From: Robiginitomaculum antarcticum DSM 21748 | GTDB taxonomy: Bacteria > Pseudomonadota > Alphaproteobacteria > Caulobacterales > Maricaulaceae | Length of the DNA stretch: 64,000 nt | Reading direction: 5' to 3' | NCBI RefSeq assembly: GCF_000365025.1 | Contig: NZ_KB823013.1 | Span: forward strand, 186,001 to 250,000 | Shown: positions 25,966 through 34,395 of the stretch, piece by piece | Layout of the letters: each line of letters begins with the position of its first letter | Position numbering within the stretch: position 1 is the first letter of the stretch | Notes under the pieces: generated by a model | Databases searched by the model: none | The model's input: only the letters and a program-made list of their open reading frames with translations | What the model was told of the DNA's origin: nothing | Program-made: the position numbers and the translations under genes

Positions 25966-27315
25966 ATGGAAATGAACAAGGACAGCTATAAGGCGGGGTC
26001 TCTGAGTTTGTCAGGGGCCGTTGCTATGGGAACCGGCGTCATGATTGGCGCCGGGATATTCGCTCTGACCGGGCAGATCGCCGAACTTGCCGGTCCCTCT
26101 TTTCCGATAGCATTTCTTGTTGCAGCCTTCATTAGCGGGTTTAGCGCTTACTCTTATGTAAAAGTTTCAAATAAATATCCGTCGTCCGGCGGCATCGCTA
26201 TGATCCTGAAAAAAGCCTACGGCCCTTCCGTGATCACCGGTGCAGCGTCGCTCCTGATGGTTTTTTCCATGATTATCAATGAGAGCTTAGTCGCCCGAAC
26301 ATTTGCGTCCTACAGTTTGCAGCTTTTCGATGTAAAAAATACGGCCCTTCTCGTTCCAGCCCTGGCTTTAGGCCTGATATTTTTAGCCTTTCTGGTAAAT
26401 ATTGCGGGCAATAAATTTATTGGCGGCATATCCAAATTAACCGCAATTTTGAAGATCGGCGGCATCCTTGTTTTTGCATTTATTATCTTATGGGGGAGCG
26501 GGTTGTCTTCGGCATCCGGCGTGCAAGCAGGCGGTGACACAACTGTAACACCGATGAGTTTTATCGCGGGCATGGCTCTGGCAATTCTGGCTTTCAAAGG
26601 CTTTACGACAATTACGAATTCGGGTGGTGAAATCACCAATCCCAAAAAAAATGTGGGCCGGGCAATCATTATATCACTGGCAATATGCCTCATTGTGTAT
26701 TTGGCTGTGGCCCTCGCAGTCGGGAGCGCACTCGACATAGACGCTATTATTGCCGCGAAAGACTTCTCGCTGGCAGAAGCCGCGCGTCCGACACTCGGCC
26801 AGACCGGCGTAATCTTTACCGTCATCATTGCAATTATTGCGACGTCTTCCGGCCTGCTCGCCAGTGTATTTGCGGTATCTCGAATGCTAACAATGCTCAC
26901 AAAGATGAAGCTGATACCGCACAGGCACTTTGGTTTGCCCGGAGGTCTGCAAACGCATTTGCTGATTTATACGGTCGTTATGGCAGGGCTACTGGCCGCT
27001 TTCTTTGATTTAACCCGCATTGCTTCTTTAGGCGCTATTTTTTACTTGCTGATGGACATTGTCATTCATTGGGGCGTTTTCAAATATCTTCGCGACGATG
27101 TCGGGGCGAGACCCACTATATTAATTTTGGCGATCATATTTGATGCCATTGCGCTGACAGCTTTTATCATCATGAAGGCGATGAACGATCCCCTTATCCT
27201 TGGCATCGCGGCGGTTGGCCTTGTCGGCATTTACGTATTGGAATCCTATTATCTCAAAAAAATGAGAGAAGTTGGAATTGGCTTAGAAACCACTCACATG
27301 GACTCGCACTCATGA
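25966..27315 (+). CDS. APC-superfamily amino-acid permease
   Basis: A 449-residue transporter with about twelve membrane helices. The N-terminal SGAVAMGTGVMIGAGIFALTGQ is the APC helix-1 signature with its unwound GAGIF site. Substrate is probably an amino acid or amine; nothing in the sequence decides which. It lies between the copper ATPase and a channel gene whose start overlaps its stop (ATGA), so it appears part of the copper-island transcript. Cysteine, histidine or glutathione-precursor supply under copper stress would be logical but is only a guess. Confidence 0.88.
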   Translation: MEMNKDSYKAGSLSLSGAVAMGTGVMIGAGIFALTGQIAELAGPSFPIAFLVAAFISGFSAYSYVKVSNKYPSSGGIAMILKKAYGPSVITGAASLLMVFSMIINESLVARTFASYSLQLFDVKNTALLVPALALGLIFLAFLVNIAGNKFIGGISKLTAILKIGGILVFAFIILWGSGLSSASGVQAGGDTTVTPMSFIAGMALAILAFKGFTTITNSGGEITNPKKNVGRAIIISLAICLIVYLAVALAVGSALDIDAIIAAKDFSLAEAARPTLGQTGVIFTVIIAIIATSSGLLASVFAVSRMLTMLTKMKLIPHRHFGLPGGLQTHLLIYTVVMAGLLAAFFDLTRIASLGAIFYLLMDIVIHWGVFKYLRDDVGARPTILILAIIFDAIALTAFIIMKAMNDPLILGIAAVGLVGIYVLESYYLKKMREVGIGLETTHMDSHS

Positions 27316-27746
27316 TAGGCGCCGTCTTTATAACGCTCATTTTATACGGGTTGTGCGGCGCGGTGCATTACGGCGTTATGTCAGCACTCATGACCCATCT
27401 GACAAGATTGCCTATGGCACGGGGGTTACGCGTACAGCTTGGCCTTATCGGGGTGGCCTGCGCGCATGTTTTTGAAGCGGGGCTTTATGCCGCCGGATTT
27501 GAGGTCGGACAGGCTTTCGGTCTGGGAAGCTTTAAGGAGGTCGATGCGCCTATGACATTTATGGACACGTTCTACTTCTCATTAGTGAACTACACATCTC
27601 TCGGTCTCGGCGATATTTACCCGACCGGGCACTTAAGATTTATTGCAGGCGCAGAATCGCTGAACGGCTTTTTACTTATCTCCTGCTCTGCGGCTTTCCT
27701 TTTCATGCTGATGAAAAAGCAGTCGCCTCAGAATAACGGCAACTAG
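27312..27746 (+). CDS. Two-helix potassium-channel-like protein
   Basis: A 144-residue membrane protein with the helix, pore-loop and helix layout of bacterial two-TM potassium channels. The pore loop reads DTFYFSLVNYTSLGLGDIYP; the filter TSLGLGD at residues 95-101 replaces the common TVGYGD, with Leu at the Tyr position. This changes the filter wall only through side chains, so potassium selectivity is possible but not assured. An extra N-terminal helix is present. Its start overlaps the permease stop, which makes coupled translation and perhaps joint function likely. Confidence 0.7.
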   Translation: MIGAVFITLILYGLCGAVHYGVMSALMTHLTRLPMARGLRVQLGLIGVACAHVFEAGLYAAGFEVGQAFGLGSFKEVDAPMTFMDTFYFSLVNYTSLGLGDIYPTGHLRFIAGAESLNGFLLISCSAAFLFMLMKKQSPQNNGN

Positions 27747-27757
27747 TGCTGTATTTA

Positions 27758-27792
27758 TTCGTATTGGTTCTTGCGGCGCCGCCCAATACGAA
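27758..27792. repeat. Perfect 10-bp inverted repeat with palindromic loop
   Basis: TTCGTATTGG (27758-27767) is matched exactly by CCAATACGAA (27783-27792); the 15-base loop contains the perfect palindrome GCGGCGCCGC. There is no T-run after it. It lies 12 bases past the channel stop and 46 bases before the DUF305 gene, so it may be an operator, a processing hairpin or a 3' stabiliser. Confidence 0.55.
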
Positions 27793-27837
27793 GGTGTTTA
27801 AAAAAGGCGCGAAAATTTAAATGTGAAGGAAATATCA

Positions 27838-28380
27838 ATGGAAAACGAAATGAAACACGCAAAAATGAGCGGCAATTATGGCACGTTCTTTGCTATGATC
27901 GCAACATCCACCGTGGTCATGCTGGGCCTGATGTATCTGAACAGTTATGAATTAAGTCATGTCCGCTTTAGCGAAACCCGCACCTATATGGCCATCTATA
28001 TGGGCGCGGCCATGGCGATCATTATGCTCGCCTTCATGCTGGGAATGTATAAAAACAAGACCGCAAATTTAGCTATTTTTGCGGGCAGTGTACTCATCTT
28101 TATTGCCGCGCTTTTTCTGGTGCGCAGTCAGGAGACGGTTCAGGACAGTGCATGGATGAAAGCGATGATCCCGCATCATTCCATTGCAATTTTGACAAGT
28201 GAACGGGCTGAAATATCAGACGTCCGCGTTCGCGAATTAGCCAATGAGATCATCAAAGCCCAACGCCGGGAAATCAAGGAAATGGAATGGTTAATTAACG
28301 ACATCAGTGCCAATGGAAAAGCCACAAGTAAAGTCGAAGCGGAAACACGGTCCGTGCCTAATTTCGAAGGCAAACTTTAA
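27838..28380 (+). CDS. DUF305 membrane protein
   Basis: A 180-residue protein with about three N-terminal membrane helices and a C-terminal DUF305 domain recognised by WMKAMIPHHSIAILTSERAE and by KAQRREIKEMEWLI. DUF305 proteins are helical, ferritin-like in fold, and frequently tied to copper resistance (for example CopM of cyanobacteria). The ATG at 27838 is preferred to a GTG at 27823 because GAAGGA precedes it at the right distance. The glutaredoxin-MauE gene follows after 25 bases. Confidence 0.85.
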   Translation: MENEMKHAKMSGNYGTFFAMIATSTVVMLGLMYLNSYELSHVRFSETRTYMAIYMGAAMAIIMLAFMLGMYKNKTANLAIFAGSVLIFIAALFLVRSQETVQDSAWMKAMIPHHSIAILTSERAEISDVRVRELANEIIKAQRREIKEMEWLINDISANGKATSKVEAETRSVPNFEGKL

Positions 28381-28405
28381 AGCGAATTAAGAAAAAGAGA
28401 CAGAT

Positions 28406-29188
28406 ATGAGCATCACAGAAGAATTGGTTGTAAAAGGCACTGGTCAAAATAAAAAGGCCGTCGTTTACCGCATGGTGATGGATAAGCATATCTGTCCCTT
28501 TGGCCTTAAAACGGTCGATCTCTTGAAGCGTAAGGGCTTCGAAGTCGAAGATAACTGGCTGACAAGCCGCGAAGAGACAGACGCGTTTAAACAAAAGCAT
28601 GACGTTGAAACCACACCGCAAACCTTCATTAAGGGGGAGCGCATTGGCGGCTTTGAAAGTCTGCGCAAATATTTTGGATATGAAATTAAAGACCCTGAAG
28701 CCAAAACTTATACCCCTGTTTTAGTTGTTTTTGCGGTTTCAGCGCTGCTCGCTCTGGCCGCGAGCTGGGCGACGCTGGGCAATATCTTTAACCTGCGGTC
28801 ACTGGAGTGGTTTATCGCCTTTTCGATGGGCATGCTTGCCATGCTGAAATTACGCGATCTGGAAGCCTTTGCGAATATGTTTCTGGGCTACGATGTTCTG
28901 GCGCGCCGCGTTGTCAGATATGCTTATATCTATCCGTTCGGAGAAGCCTTTGCGGCGATTTTGATGGTGGCCGGCGGTATATTTGGCCTTATAGCTGCGC
29001 CTGTGGCGCTATTTATAGGAACCATTGGCGCGGTATCCGTTGTCAAAGCCGTTTATATTGACAAGCGCGATCTGAAATGTGCCTGCGTTGGCGGCGGAGC
29101 GAATGTCCCCCTCGGCTTTATTTCGCTAACTGAAAACCTTGCCATGATGGGCATGGGTCTCTGGATGATTGTCAAAGCGCTGATCTAA
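28406..29188 (+). CDS. Glutaredoxin-MauE fusion membrane protein
   Basis: A 260-residue fusion. Residues about 15-95 are a glutaredoxin domain with active site CPFG (Cys30), thus monothiol-like since the second Cys is absent, and TTPQTFIKGERIGGFESLRKY carrying the cis-Pro and glutathione-site region. Residues about 105-260 form a four-helix MauE/DoxX-like redox membrane domain; a KCACVGG segment near the end may be a second thiol site. The likely role is thiol exchange at the inner membrane, for instance keeping copper ligands or periplasmic disulphides in order. It is the last gene of the copper island, followed by a hairpin. Confidence 0.85.
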   Translation: MSITEELVVKGTGQNKKAVVYRMVMDKHICPFGLKTVDLLKRKGFEVEDNWLTSREETDAFKQKHDVETTPQTFIKGERIGGFESLRKYFGYEIKDPEAKTYTPVLVVFAVSALLALAASWATLGNIFNLRSLEWFIAFSMGMLAMLKLRDLEAFANMFLGYDVLARRVVRYAYIYPFGEAFAAILMVAGGIFGLIAAPVALFIGTIGAVSVVKAVYIDKRDLKCACVGGGANVPLGFISLTENLAMMGMGLWMIVKALI

Positions 29189-29193
29189 AGATG

Positions 29194-29221
29194 ACGGGCG
29201 GCTTGGCAGCAAACCGCCCGT
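29194..29221 (+). terminator. Strong GC hairpin ending the copper island
   Basis: ACGGGCGG (29194-29201) pairs with CCGCCCGT (29214-29221) just past the glutaredoxin-MauE stop. No clear T-run follows, so termination may be weak or the hairpin may instead protect the 3' end of the mRNA. Confidence 0.5.
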
Positions 29222-29829
29222 ATATCCGCTTCAAATGGTATCAGACTTGGGGCTTTCGGTAATAAAATTGGAGGTAACATTGTTAATTTAATTCCATATC
29301 TACCAAATCAGGAACCGAATGATGATTTCTGAGTACGGTAGCAAAACAACTTTATTGAAAAGGGTTTCTGAATGAAGAAGAGGTTGTTTTCATTTTTAGT
29401 TTGCCTGCTAATATTTATATTTATTACGCTGGCTGCTAGAGGGCTGAATTATTTTTCAACTATTGACGAACAGCGAGTTCGTTGGTTTTTGGCGTTAGTT
29501 TTTGTTGCTGGTTTAATTACACTACTTCCCAAAAAAAGACTTTAGTCTGCGTCTCGACCGCAGAAATTACGTATGTTTTATATTGGATGACAAATCCATA
29601 TGAAAATCTAGACTATGTGAAATGGAATTAACGAAAAAAGGATAGAATAGCATTGTAGCAAGATAAAGCGAAGTGGGTCAGGTGACCGACTTCAACGTTA
29701 TCAGGACCTCACAAAGCCCTTTCCGCACATTATAGAGCTTTTGCTCCAATGCGCGCCGCTTATTTGATTTGCCTGATAACATTCGACGCTGCGTTTCTAG
29801 GGAGACCGCTATGTTGTTCAAAATTGGCC
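29222..29829. other. AT-rich gap between the copper and murein islands
   Basis: About 600 bases with lower GC than both neighbours. Apart from one short possible membrane-protein gene (29372-29545) I see no coding sequence, repeat or RNA structure that I can support. It may be the seam between two separately acquired blocks. Confidence 0.4.
29372..29545 (+). CDS. Possible 57-residue two-helix membrane protein
   Basis: A 57-codon frame starting KKRLFSFLVCLLIF, with two hydrophobic helices separated by a short polar link (STIDEQRVRW) and a basic end (PKKRL). GAAAAGGG precedes the ATG at good distance. Positive-charge placement fits a small hairpin membrane protein. It is alone in an AT-rich gap, and without homologues it may not be real. 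Confidence 0.35.
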   Translation: MKKRLFSFLVCLLIFIFITLAARGLNYFSTIDEQRVRWFLALVFVAGLITLLPKKRL

Positions 29830-30207
29830 TCACTCGTTATTCACAATCACAGTTTGAGTATACTCTAAGCCTTCACGTATCACGGTAAATCTCACCCGTC
29901 CTGCGCGTTTAGCGTCATTGAATAATAGCCTGAATTCAAGTCGGCCTTGCGTAATATCTTCACTTATAACAGCAGTGATCACATCACCGCTGCGCAAGAT
30001 ATACCGCGATAGATCAGCCCTCGAAATACGCTCGGTAATCCGGTAACCTTGCACGGCTCTATCGTCGCCGCGTACGGGCGTATTATTCGTTTTATAATTG
30101 AAATGTGACCCCTCAATTGGTACATGCGTAGATTCTAACTTGTAGAGTTGAGGCGTCTCTGTGATGAGAAAATGATGAATTTTGTAAAGCTTATTCTCCT
30201 CTTGATG
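29830..30207 (-). pseudogene. Orphan PDZ-like C-terminal fragment without a start
   Basis: The minus-strand frame is open for about 126 codons from 30207 to the stop at 29830 but contains no ATG; the only GTG, at 30054, falls inside the apparent domain. The product reads GYRITERISRADLSRYILRS then GDVITAVI and ends in VRFTVIREGLEYTQTVIV, the pattern of a PDZ domain (carboxylate loop, GDVI strand, final strand) as found in GspC, HtrA or PDZ proteases. The 5' part overlaps the start of the rightward namZ gene. I read it as the remnant of a longer gene cut off when the murein block joined. A short functional protein from GTG is possible. Confidence 0.45.
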
Positions 30208-31392
30208 TTATGTCTTTTTTACACGGCTTGCTCCAGCTATAGCCCGGTTCAAAAAGATATAAGCGCTATGCGCGAGACCCAAATGCATATGCCGAATGTT
30301 AAAGTCGGGGCCGAACGCTTTGAGGCCTATCTTCCCTTGCTTGAAGATAAATCTGTTGCTGTTATTGCCAATTCGACATCTGTCATAGGCGACACGCATT
30401 TAGTTGATGTGCTTTTGAAGCACAATATCCGGGTTCAGAAGATATTTGCCCCTGAACATGGGTTTCGCGGTCAAGCGGATGCGGGGCAACGGGTGGAGAC
30501 CGAACAGGATGCCACTACAGGATTACCGATATTGTCGCTTTATGGGAGCCAGAAAAAGCCATCATCAGCATTACTGAGCGACGTGGACGTTATGGTTTTT
30601 GACATTCAGGATGTCGGCGTCCGGTTTTACACCTATTTGAGTACGCTGCATTATGTTATGGAATCATGCGCGGAAAATGATGTTCCTCTAGTCTTGCTCG
30701 ACCGGCCCAATCCCAACGGATTTTATATCGACGGCCCAGTGTTGAAGCCTGAATATTCATCCTTTATCGGGCTTCACCCTGTACCCTTGGTCTACGGCAT
30801 GACAATAGGGGAATACGCCAAAATGATAAATGGCGAGGGATGGATGAAAGACGCAGTGCACTGCGATCTGACGGTCGTGACATTAGAGGGATATTCGCAT
30901 GATGTGAAATATGCTTTGCCTGTGAAGCCGTCGCCCAATCTCCCTAATATGACATCAATTTACCTCTATCCATCATTAGCGCTCTTTGAGGGCACAGTCG
31001 TGAGCATAGGCCGGGGAACGGAGTTTCCCTTCCAGGTTATTGGCCACCCTCAGAATGAGCAGGGACATTTTGCTTTTACGCCGCGTCCGGTTCAAGGGGC
31101 GATGAGGCCAAAACTGGACGGCCAAATTTGCCGCGGCATTGATCTGCGGGACACAGGAGAAGCGCGCGCTACGGCCCAACTCACACTGGACTGGATTATA
31201 GAATTTTATAAGGCCCTTCCCGACAAAGACAGCTTCTTTTTAGCCAATAATTTTTTTAACAAATTGGCGGGCAATGATACATTAATGGCGCAGATAAAAA
31301 ACGGTATGACAAGCGCTGAAATTAAGGAAACTTGGCAGGCTGATCTTGAAGAGTTTCGGACAGTTAGAGAGAAATATCTCCTTTACAAGTGA
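30172..31392 (+). CDS. namZ: Exo-beta-N-acetylmuramidase NamZ (DUF1343), lipoprotein
   Basis: A 406-residue lipoprotein of the DUF1343 family, whose characterised member NamZ releases MurNAc from the non-reducing end of peptidoglycan chains. A lipobox FYTAC lies at the end of the leader. Family motifs are AVIANSTSVIGDTHLVDVLL, KIFAPEHGFRG with the catalytic-region Glu, VFDIQDVGVRFYTYLSTLHYVMES, LVLLDRPNPNG and GRGTEFPFQVIGHP. The start at 30172 is chosen because the TTG at 30148 adds residues before the leader. murQ follows after 69 bases, so the released MurNAc can enter the cytoplasmic MurQ route. Confidence 0.88.
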   Translation: MMNFVKLILLLMLCLFYTACSSYSPVQKDISAMRETQMHMPNVKVGAERFEAYLPLLEDKSVAVIANSTSVIGDTHLVDVLLKHNIRVQKIFAPEHGFRGQADAGQRVETEQDATTGLPILSLYGSQKKPSSALLSDVDVMVFDIQDVGVRFYTYLSTLHYVMESCAENDVPLVLLDRPNPNGFYIDGPVLKPEYSSFIGLHPVPLVYGMTIGEYAKMINGEGWMKDAVHCDLTVVTLEGYSHDVKYALPVKPSPNLPNMTSIYLYPSLALFEGTVVSIGRGTEFPFQVIGHPQNEQGHFAFTPRPVQGAMRPKLDGQICRGIDLRDTGEARATAQLTLDWIIEFYKALPDKDSFFLANNFFNKLAGNDTLMAQIKNGMTSAEIKETWQADLEEFRTVREKYLLYK

Positions 31393-31461
31393 CCTTCCAA
31401 GCATTGACTCATACACAGGCAAGTTTAGTCTATCCGTCTATAAAGAACGTTGGAAACCGGG

Positions 31462-32352
31462 ATGACGGAAGAGATTAGCCGTAAATATACGAACCTCGAT
31501 ATATGGCCGGTTCGGGATATTGTTGATGCTATGTATGATGGCCAAATAGAGGCGATTAAAGCTGTATCTCCCGCGCTCGATAAAATTGCTGAAGCGGCTG
31601 AAGCCGCAGCCCGAAAACTTGGAGAAAGCGGCAGACTGATCTATGTTGGCGCCGGGACTTCGGGTCGCTTAGCGGTGCTGGATGGGTCTGAATTAGGGCC
31701 GACATTTGGGTGGCCTCATGATCGCACCGAATTTTGCATGGCGGGCGGCAAAGAAGCCTTAATGCGGAGCCAAGAAGGCGCGGAAGATATAGCCGAAGAC
31801 GGTCAGTCCGCGCTGCAAAACATTAACGCAGGATCCGAGGATGTTGTCATTTGCGTGTCCGCAAGTGGCCGGACGCCTTTCACATTAGGCGCGTTGAAAG
31901 AGGCTAAGGCGCGCGGAGCGATGACTATCGGTGTGGCCAATAATTCAGGAACGCCTATTTTGGCCGAAGCAAATTATTCAATCCTCGCCGAGACCGGCAG
32001 TGAAATTATTGCCGGGTCAACGCGGATGAAGGCGGGGACGGCTCAGAAAGTCATTCTGAATATGCTGTCCACAGCAATTATGACCCGGCTTGGCCGTGTT
32101 CATGACGGGCTTATGGTGGACATGATTGTATCCAATGCAAAACTTGAGATACGGGCGGCAAATATTGTTAGCCAAATTGCGCAATGCTCGCCCGACTTGG
32201 CACGCTCAGCGTTAAGGGATACACATAATAACATCAAGAAAGCTGTCCTTGTTTGTACGGGTGCCAATGTTTATGATAGCGAGGCAATATTGCAGAAGGT
32301 CGGTGGAAACTTACGTCAAGGTTTGGCGCATCTTCAAAACCGCGATTCCTGA
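31462..32352 (+). CDS. murQ: N-acetylmuramic acid 6-phosphate etherase
   Basis: A 296-residue cytoplasmic enzyme that removes the lactyl ether from MurNAc-6-P to give GlcNAc-6-P and D-lactate. The SIS domain is clear: YVGAGTSGRLAVLDGSELGPTF with the catalytic Glu, SQEGAEDIAED with the second acidic site, CVSASGRTPF, and GSTRMKAGTAQK. Length equals the family norm. The ATG at 31462 fits the conserved start better than a TTG at 31450. It is downstream of namZ and upstream of the GntR regulator on the same strand. The product feeds the NagA encoded on the opposite strand. Confidence 0.95.
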   Translation: MTEEISRKYTNLDIWPVRDIVDAMYDGQIEAIKAVSPALDKIAEAAEAAARKLGESGRLIYVGAGTSGRLAVLDGSELGPTFGWPHDRTEFCMAGGKEALMRSQEGAEDIAEDGQSALQNINAGSEDVVICVSASGRTPFTLGALKEAKARGAMTIGVANNSGTPILAEANYSILAETGSEIIAGSTRMKAGTAQKVILNMLSTAIMTRLGRVHDGLMVDMIVSNAKLEIRAANIVSQIAQCSPDLARSALRDTHNNIKKAVLVCTGANVYDSEAILQKVGGNLRQGLAHLQNRDS

Positions 32353-32504
32353 TTTTTCAGACCTTTAAGGCTGCGAAATATTTTTGCTAATATCGTCGCG
32401 GACTAGGCCTGTCTTTGCATAGCCCACCTTAAGTGGGGATGTATGGGTTAGAGTTCTAGAAAAATTTGAAGCAGGTCGAAGAAAACTTGAAAGGGTATGT
32501 CTTG

Positions 32505-33245
32505 ATGAATATGATCAATATCAGCCCTGACAAATCCATGGCGACTCCACACTATATACAAATCGCCAAAAACATACGCGCTTTCATAAATAATAGTGAT
32601 ATTGACGCGGGCGAGGCCCTGCCCTCAGAGAGAGAATTATGCCAGAAAACAGGGGTGTCGCGTGTTACAATTCGAAAAGCGTTAGACGTTTTAGTTGCCG
32701 ATAGGGTTGTTGAACGCAAACATGGAGCGGGGACTTTTGTGCTGCCGCGAATTGAGCACCTTGGATCAAGCCTTAAAGGGTTTACCGGAAATGCCCATAT
32801 TAAAGGCCACAATCCTCAAGCAATATGGATTGTTAAGGCTTATGGTACCCCGACAACAGAAGAAGCTGCGATATTACAAATATCAGTAAAAGATAAAGTT
32901 GTCCGCCTTGGCCGCGTGCGTCAGTTTGAAAATCAACCGGTCGCGATTGAACACGCGGTGATTGCGGCCCGTCTTTTGCCGGATATCGAAGATATAAAAG
33001 AATCGCTTTATCAAGCGTTGGAGATCAAAGGAAACCGCCCGGTTAAAGGCACGCAAAAGGTCAGGGCTTCATTGGCCTCACCAACCGAAGCGGCGCTCCT
33101 GTCTGTGGAAGAATTTAGCGAAGTTCTTCGGATCGAACGCAGGTCTTTTTTGCAGGACGATACCCCGGTTGAGCTCACCCGGTCGGCTTATAGAGGGGAT
33201 CGCTATGATATTTTAATGAACCTTGAAACCAATCAACTGAGCTAG
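32505..33245 (+). CDS. GntR/HutC-family regulator (UTRA domain)
   Basis: A 246-residue transcription factor. The N-terminal winged helix shows LPSERELCQKTGVSRVTIRK and ERKHGAGTFV; the remaining part is a UTRA ligand domain. HutC-branch members near nag genes (NagQ/NagR/YvoA) sense GlcNAc-6-P or GlcN-6-P, and this is the likely signal here. AAAGGG precedes the ATG at 32505. It is convergent with nagA and separated by 4 bases. Candidate binding sites are the AATACCA pairs at 35486-35503 and 39676-39693. A small CCCAC-N5-GTGGG hairpin lies upstream of it. Confidence 0.88.
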   Translation: MNMINISPDKSMATPHYIQIAKNIRAFINNSDIDAGEALPSERELCQKTGVSRVTIRKALDVLVADRVVERKHGAGTFVLPRIEHLGSSLKGFTGNAHIKGHNPQAIWIVKAYGTPTTEEAAILQISVKDKVVRLGRVRQFENQPVAIEHAVIAARLLPDIEDIKESLYQALEIKGNRPVKGTQKVRASLASPTEAALLSVEEFSEVLRIERRSFLQDDTPVELTRSAYRGDRYDILMNLETNQLS

Positions 33246-33249
33246 AGAA

Positions 33250-34395
33250 TTAGACTGTATGGGATCGCCCATTTATCCAGCTCTCCTTAATCTCCAACTT
33301 TTCATTTACGACAATAAAGTCGGCCTGTTGACCAACTTTAATTTCACCAACTTGGTGGCCAAGACCTAGAAATTGGGCTGGAAGTGTACTGGCCATGCGC
33401 ACAGCCTGCTGAAACGAAACACCCAACATGTCCCGCGCATATCGAACCGCGCGGATCATATCCAAATCCGAACCCGCGAGGGTACCCGCCTGCGTTAAGC
33501 ATTTGCCATCCGCAACCGTGATTTTAATGTTTCCAAGTGAAAATTGTTTGTCTTCAGCGCCGACGCTTGGCATGGCATCCGTCACAAGGAAAACCTGATC
33601 TCCAATCTTTGCGCGCAAAGCCAGCCGTAACACGGCGGGATGGACATGGTGCCCGTCCGCGATGATGCTGCACCAGGCACGCGGGTCCTCAAGCGCAGCC
33701 GCAATAACGCCCGGGTGCCGACTTTCCAGCGGCGTCATAGCATTAAATAAATGCGTGAACCCGGTCAGTCCTGCGTCAAGCGCGGTCAGTGTCTCCGCGT
33801 AACTGGCCTCTGTGTGGCCTGCCGAAACGATCACGCCCTTATCCCGAAGCGCTTTAATGATTTCAGGAGTTGTCATTTCGGGTGCCAATGTGACTAAGGT
33901 TTTGCCGCGCTTCAAGCTGGACAGAAGCCGGACTTGCTCCTCGCCAATTTTCCTGAATTTTGACGCATCATGAACGCCCCGGCGTTTCTCATTTAAAAAC
34001 GGGCCTTCAAGATGAATTCCGAGAACCCCGGGGACGCCTTGCGCGATAGCGTCGTCGACGGCAGCAATTGCGGCCGACATGACATTCGGGTTGTCGCTGA
34101 TAAGTGTCGGCAAAAAGCCGGTGGTTCCGAAAGCGCGGTGGGCGTTGCCAATAGTTTTAATGCTGTCAATGCCGGGATTATCATTAAATAGAATGCCCCC
34201 GCCTCCATTGACCTGCACGTCAATAAATCCGGGGAGCAACATTAAGCCTTCAAGGTTGCGTTCGATAGTCGCGGTTTTTGGACATTGGGCATCATCACAT
34301 ATGCGCGTTATACGGCCCTGATCAAACAAGACACTCTGTTGGTCTTTAAACCCCTCCGGCGTTAAGACATTTGCATTTATGAGCGCCTTATTCAT
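33250..34395 (-). CDS. nagA: N-acetylglucosamine-6-phosphate deacetylase
   Basis: A 381-residue metal-dependent amidohydrolase that deacetylates GlcNAc-6-P to GlcN-6-P. Conserved elements are PGFIDVQVNGGGG, HLEGPFLNEKRRGVHD with the metal-ligand Glu, SAGHTEASY and GFTHLFNAM with the His ligands, and LVTDAMPSVG with the catalytic Asp. Its start overlaps the stop of the upstream deaminase gene (ATGA), so the two are translated together. It receives the product of MurQ and of the kinase encoded nearby. Confidence 0.95.
   Translation of the reverse strand: MNKALINANVLTPEGFKDQQSVLFDQGRITRICDDAQCPKTATIERNLEGLMLLPGFIDVQVNGGGGILFNDNPGIDSIKTIGNAHRAFGTTGFLPTLISDNPNVMSAAIAAVDDAIAQGVPGVLGIHLEGPFLNEKRRGVHDASKFRKIGEEQVRLLSSLKRGKTLVTLAPEMTTPEIIKALRDKGVIVSAGHTEASYAETLTALDAGLTGFTHLFNAMTPLESRHPGVIAAALEDPRAWCSIIADGHHVHPAVLRLALRAKIGDQVFLVTDAMPSVGAEDKQFSLGNIKITVADGKCLTQAGTLAGSDLDMIRAVRYARDMLGVSFQQAVRMASTLPAQFLGLGHQVGEIKVGQQADFIVVNEKLEIKESWINGRSHTV

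Noticed and set aside
27758-27792. Hairpin considered as a terminator of the channel gene
   Set aside because: No T-run follows on either strand.
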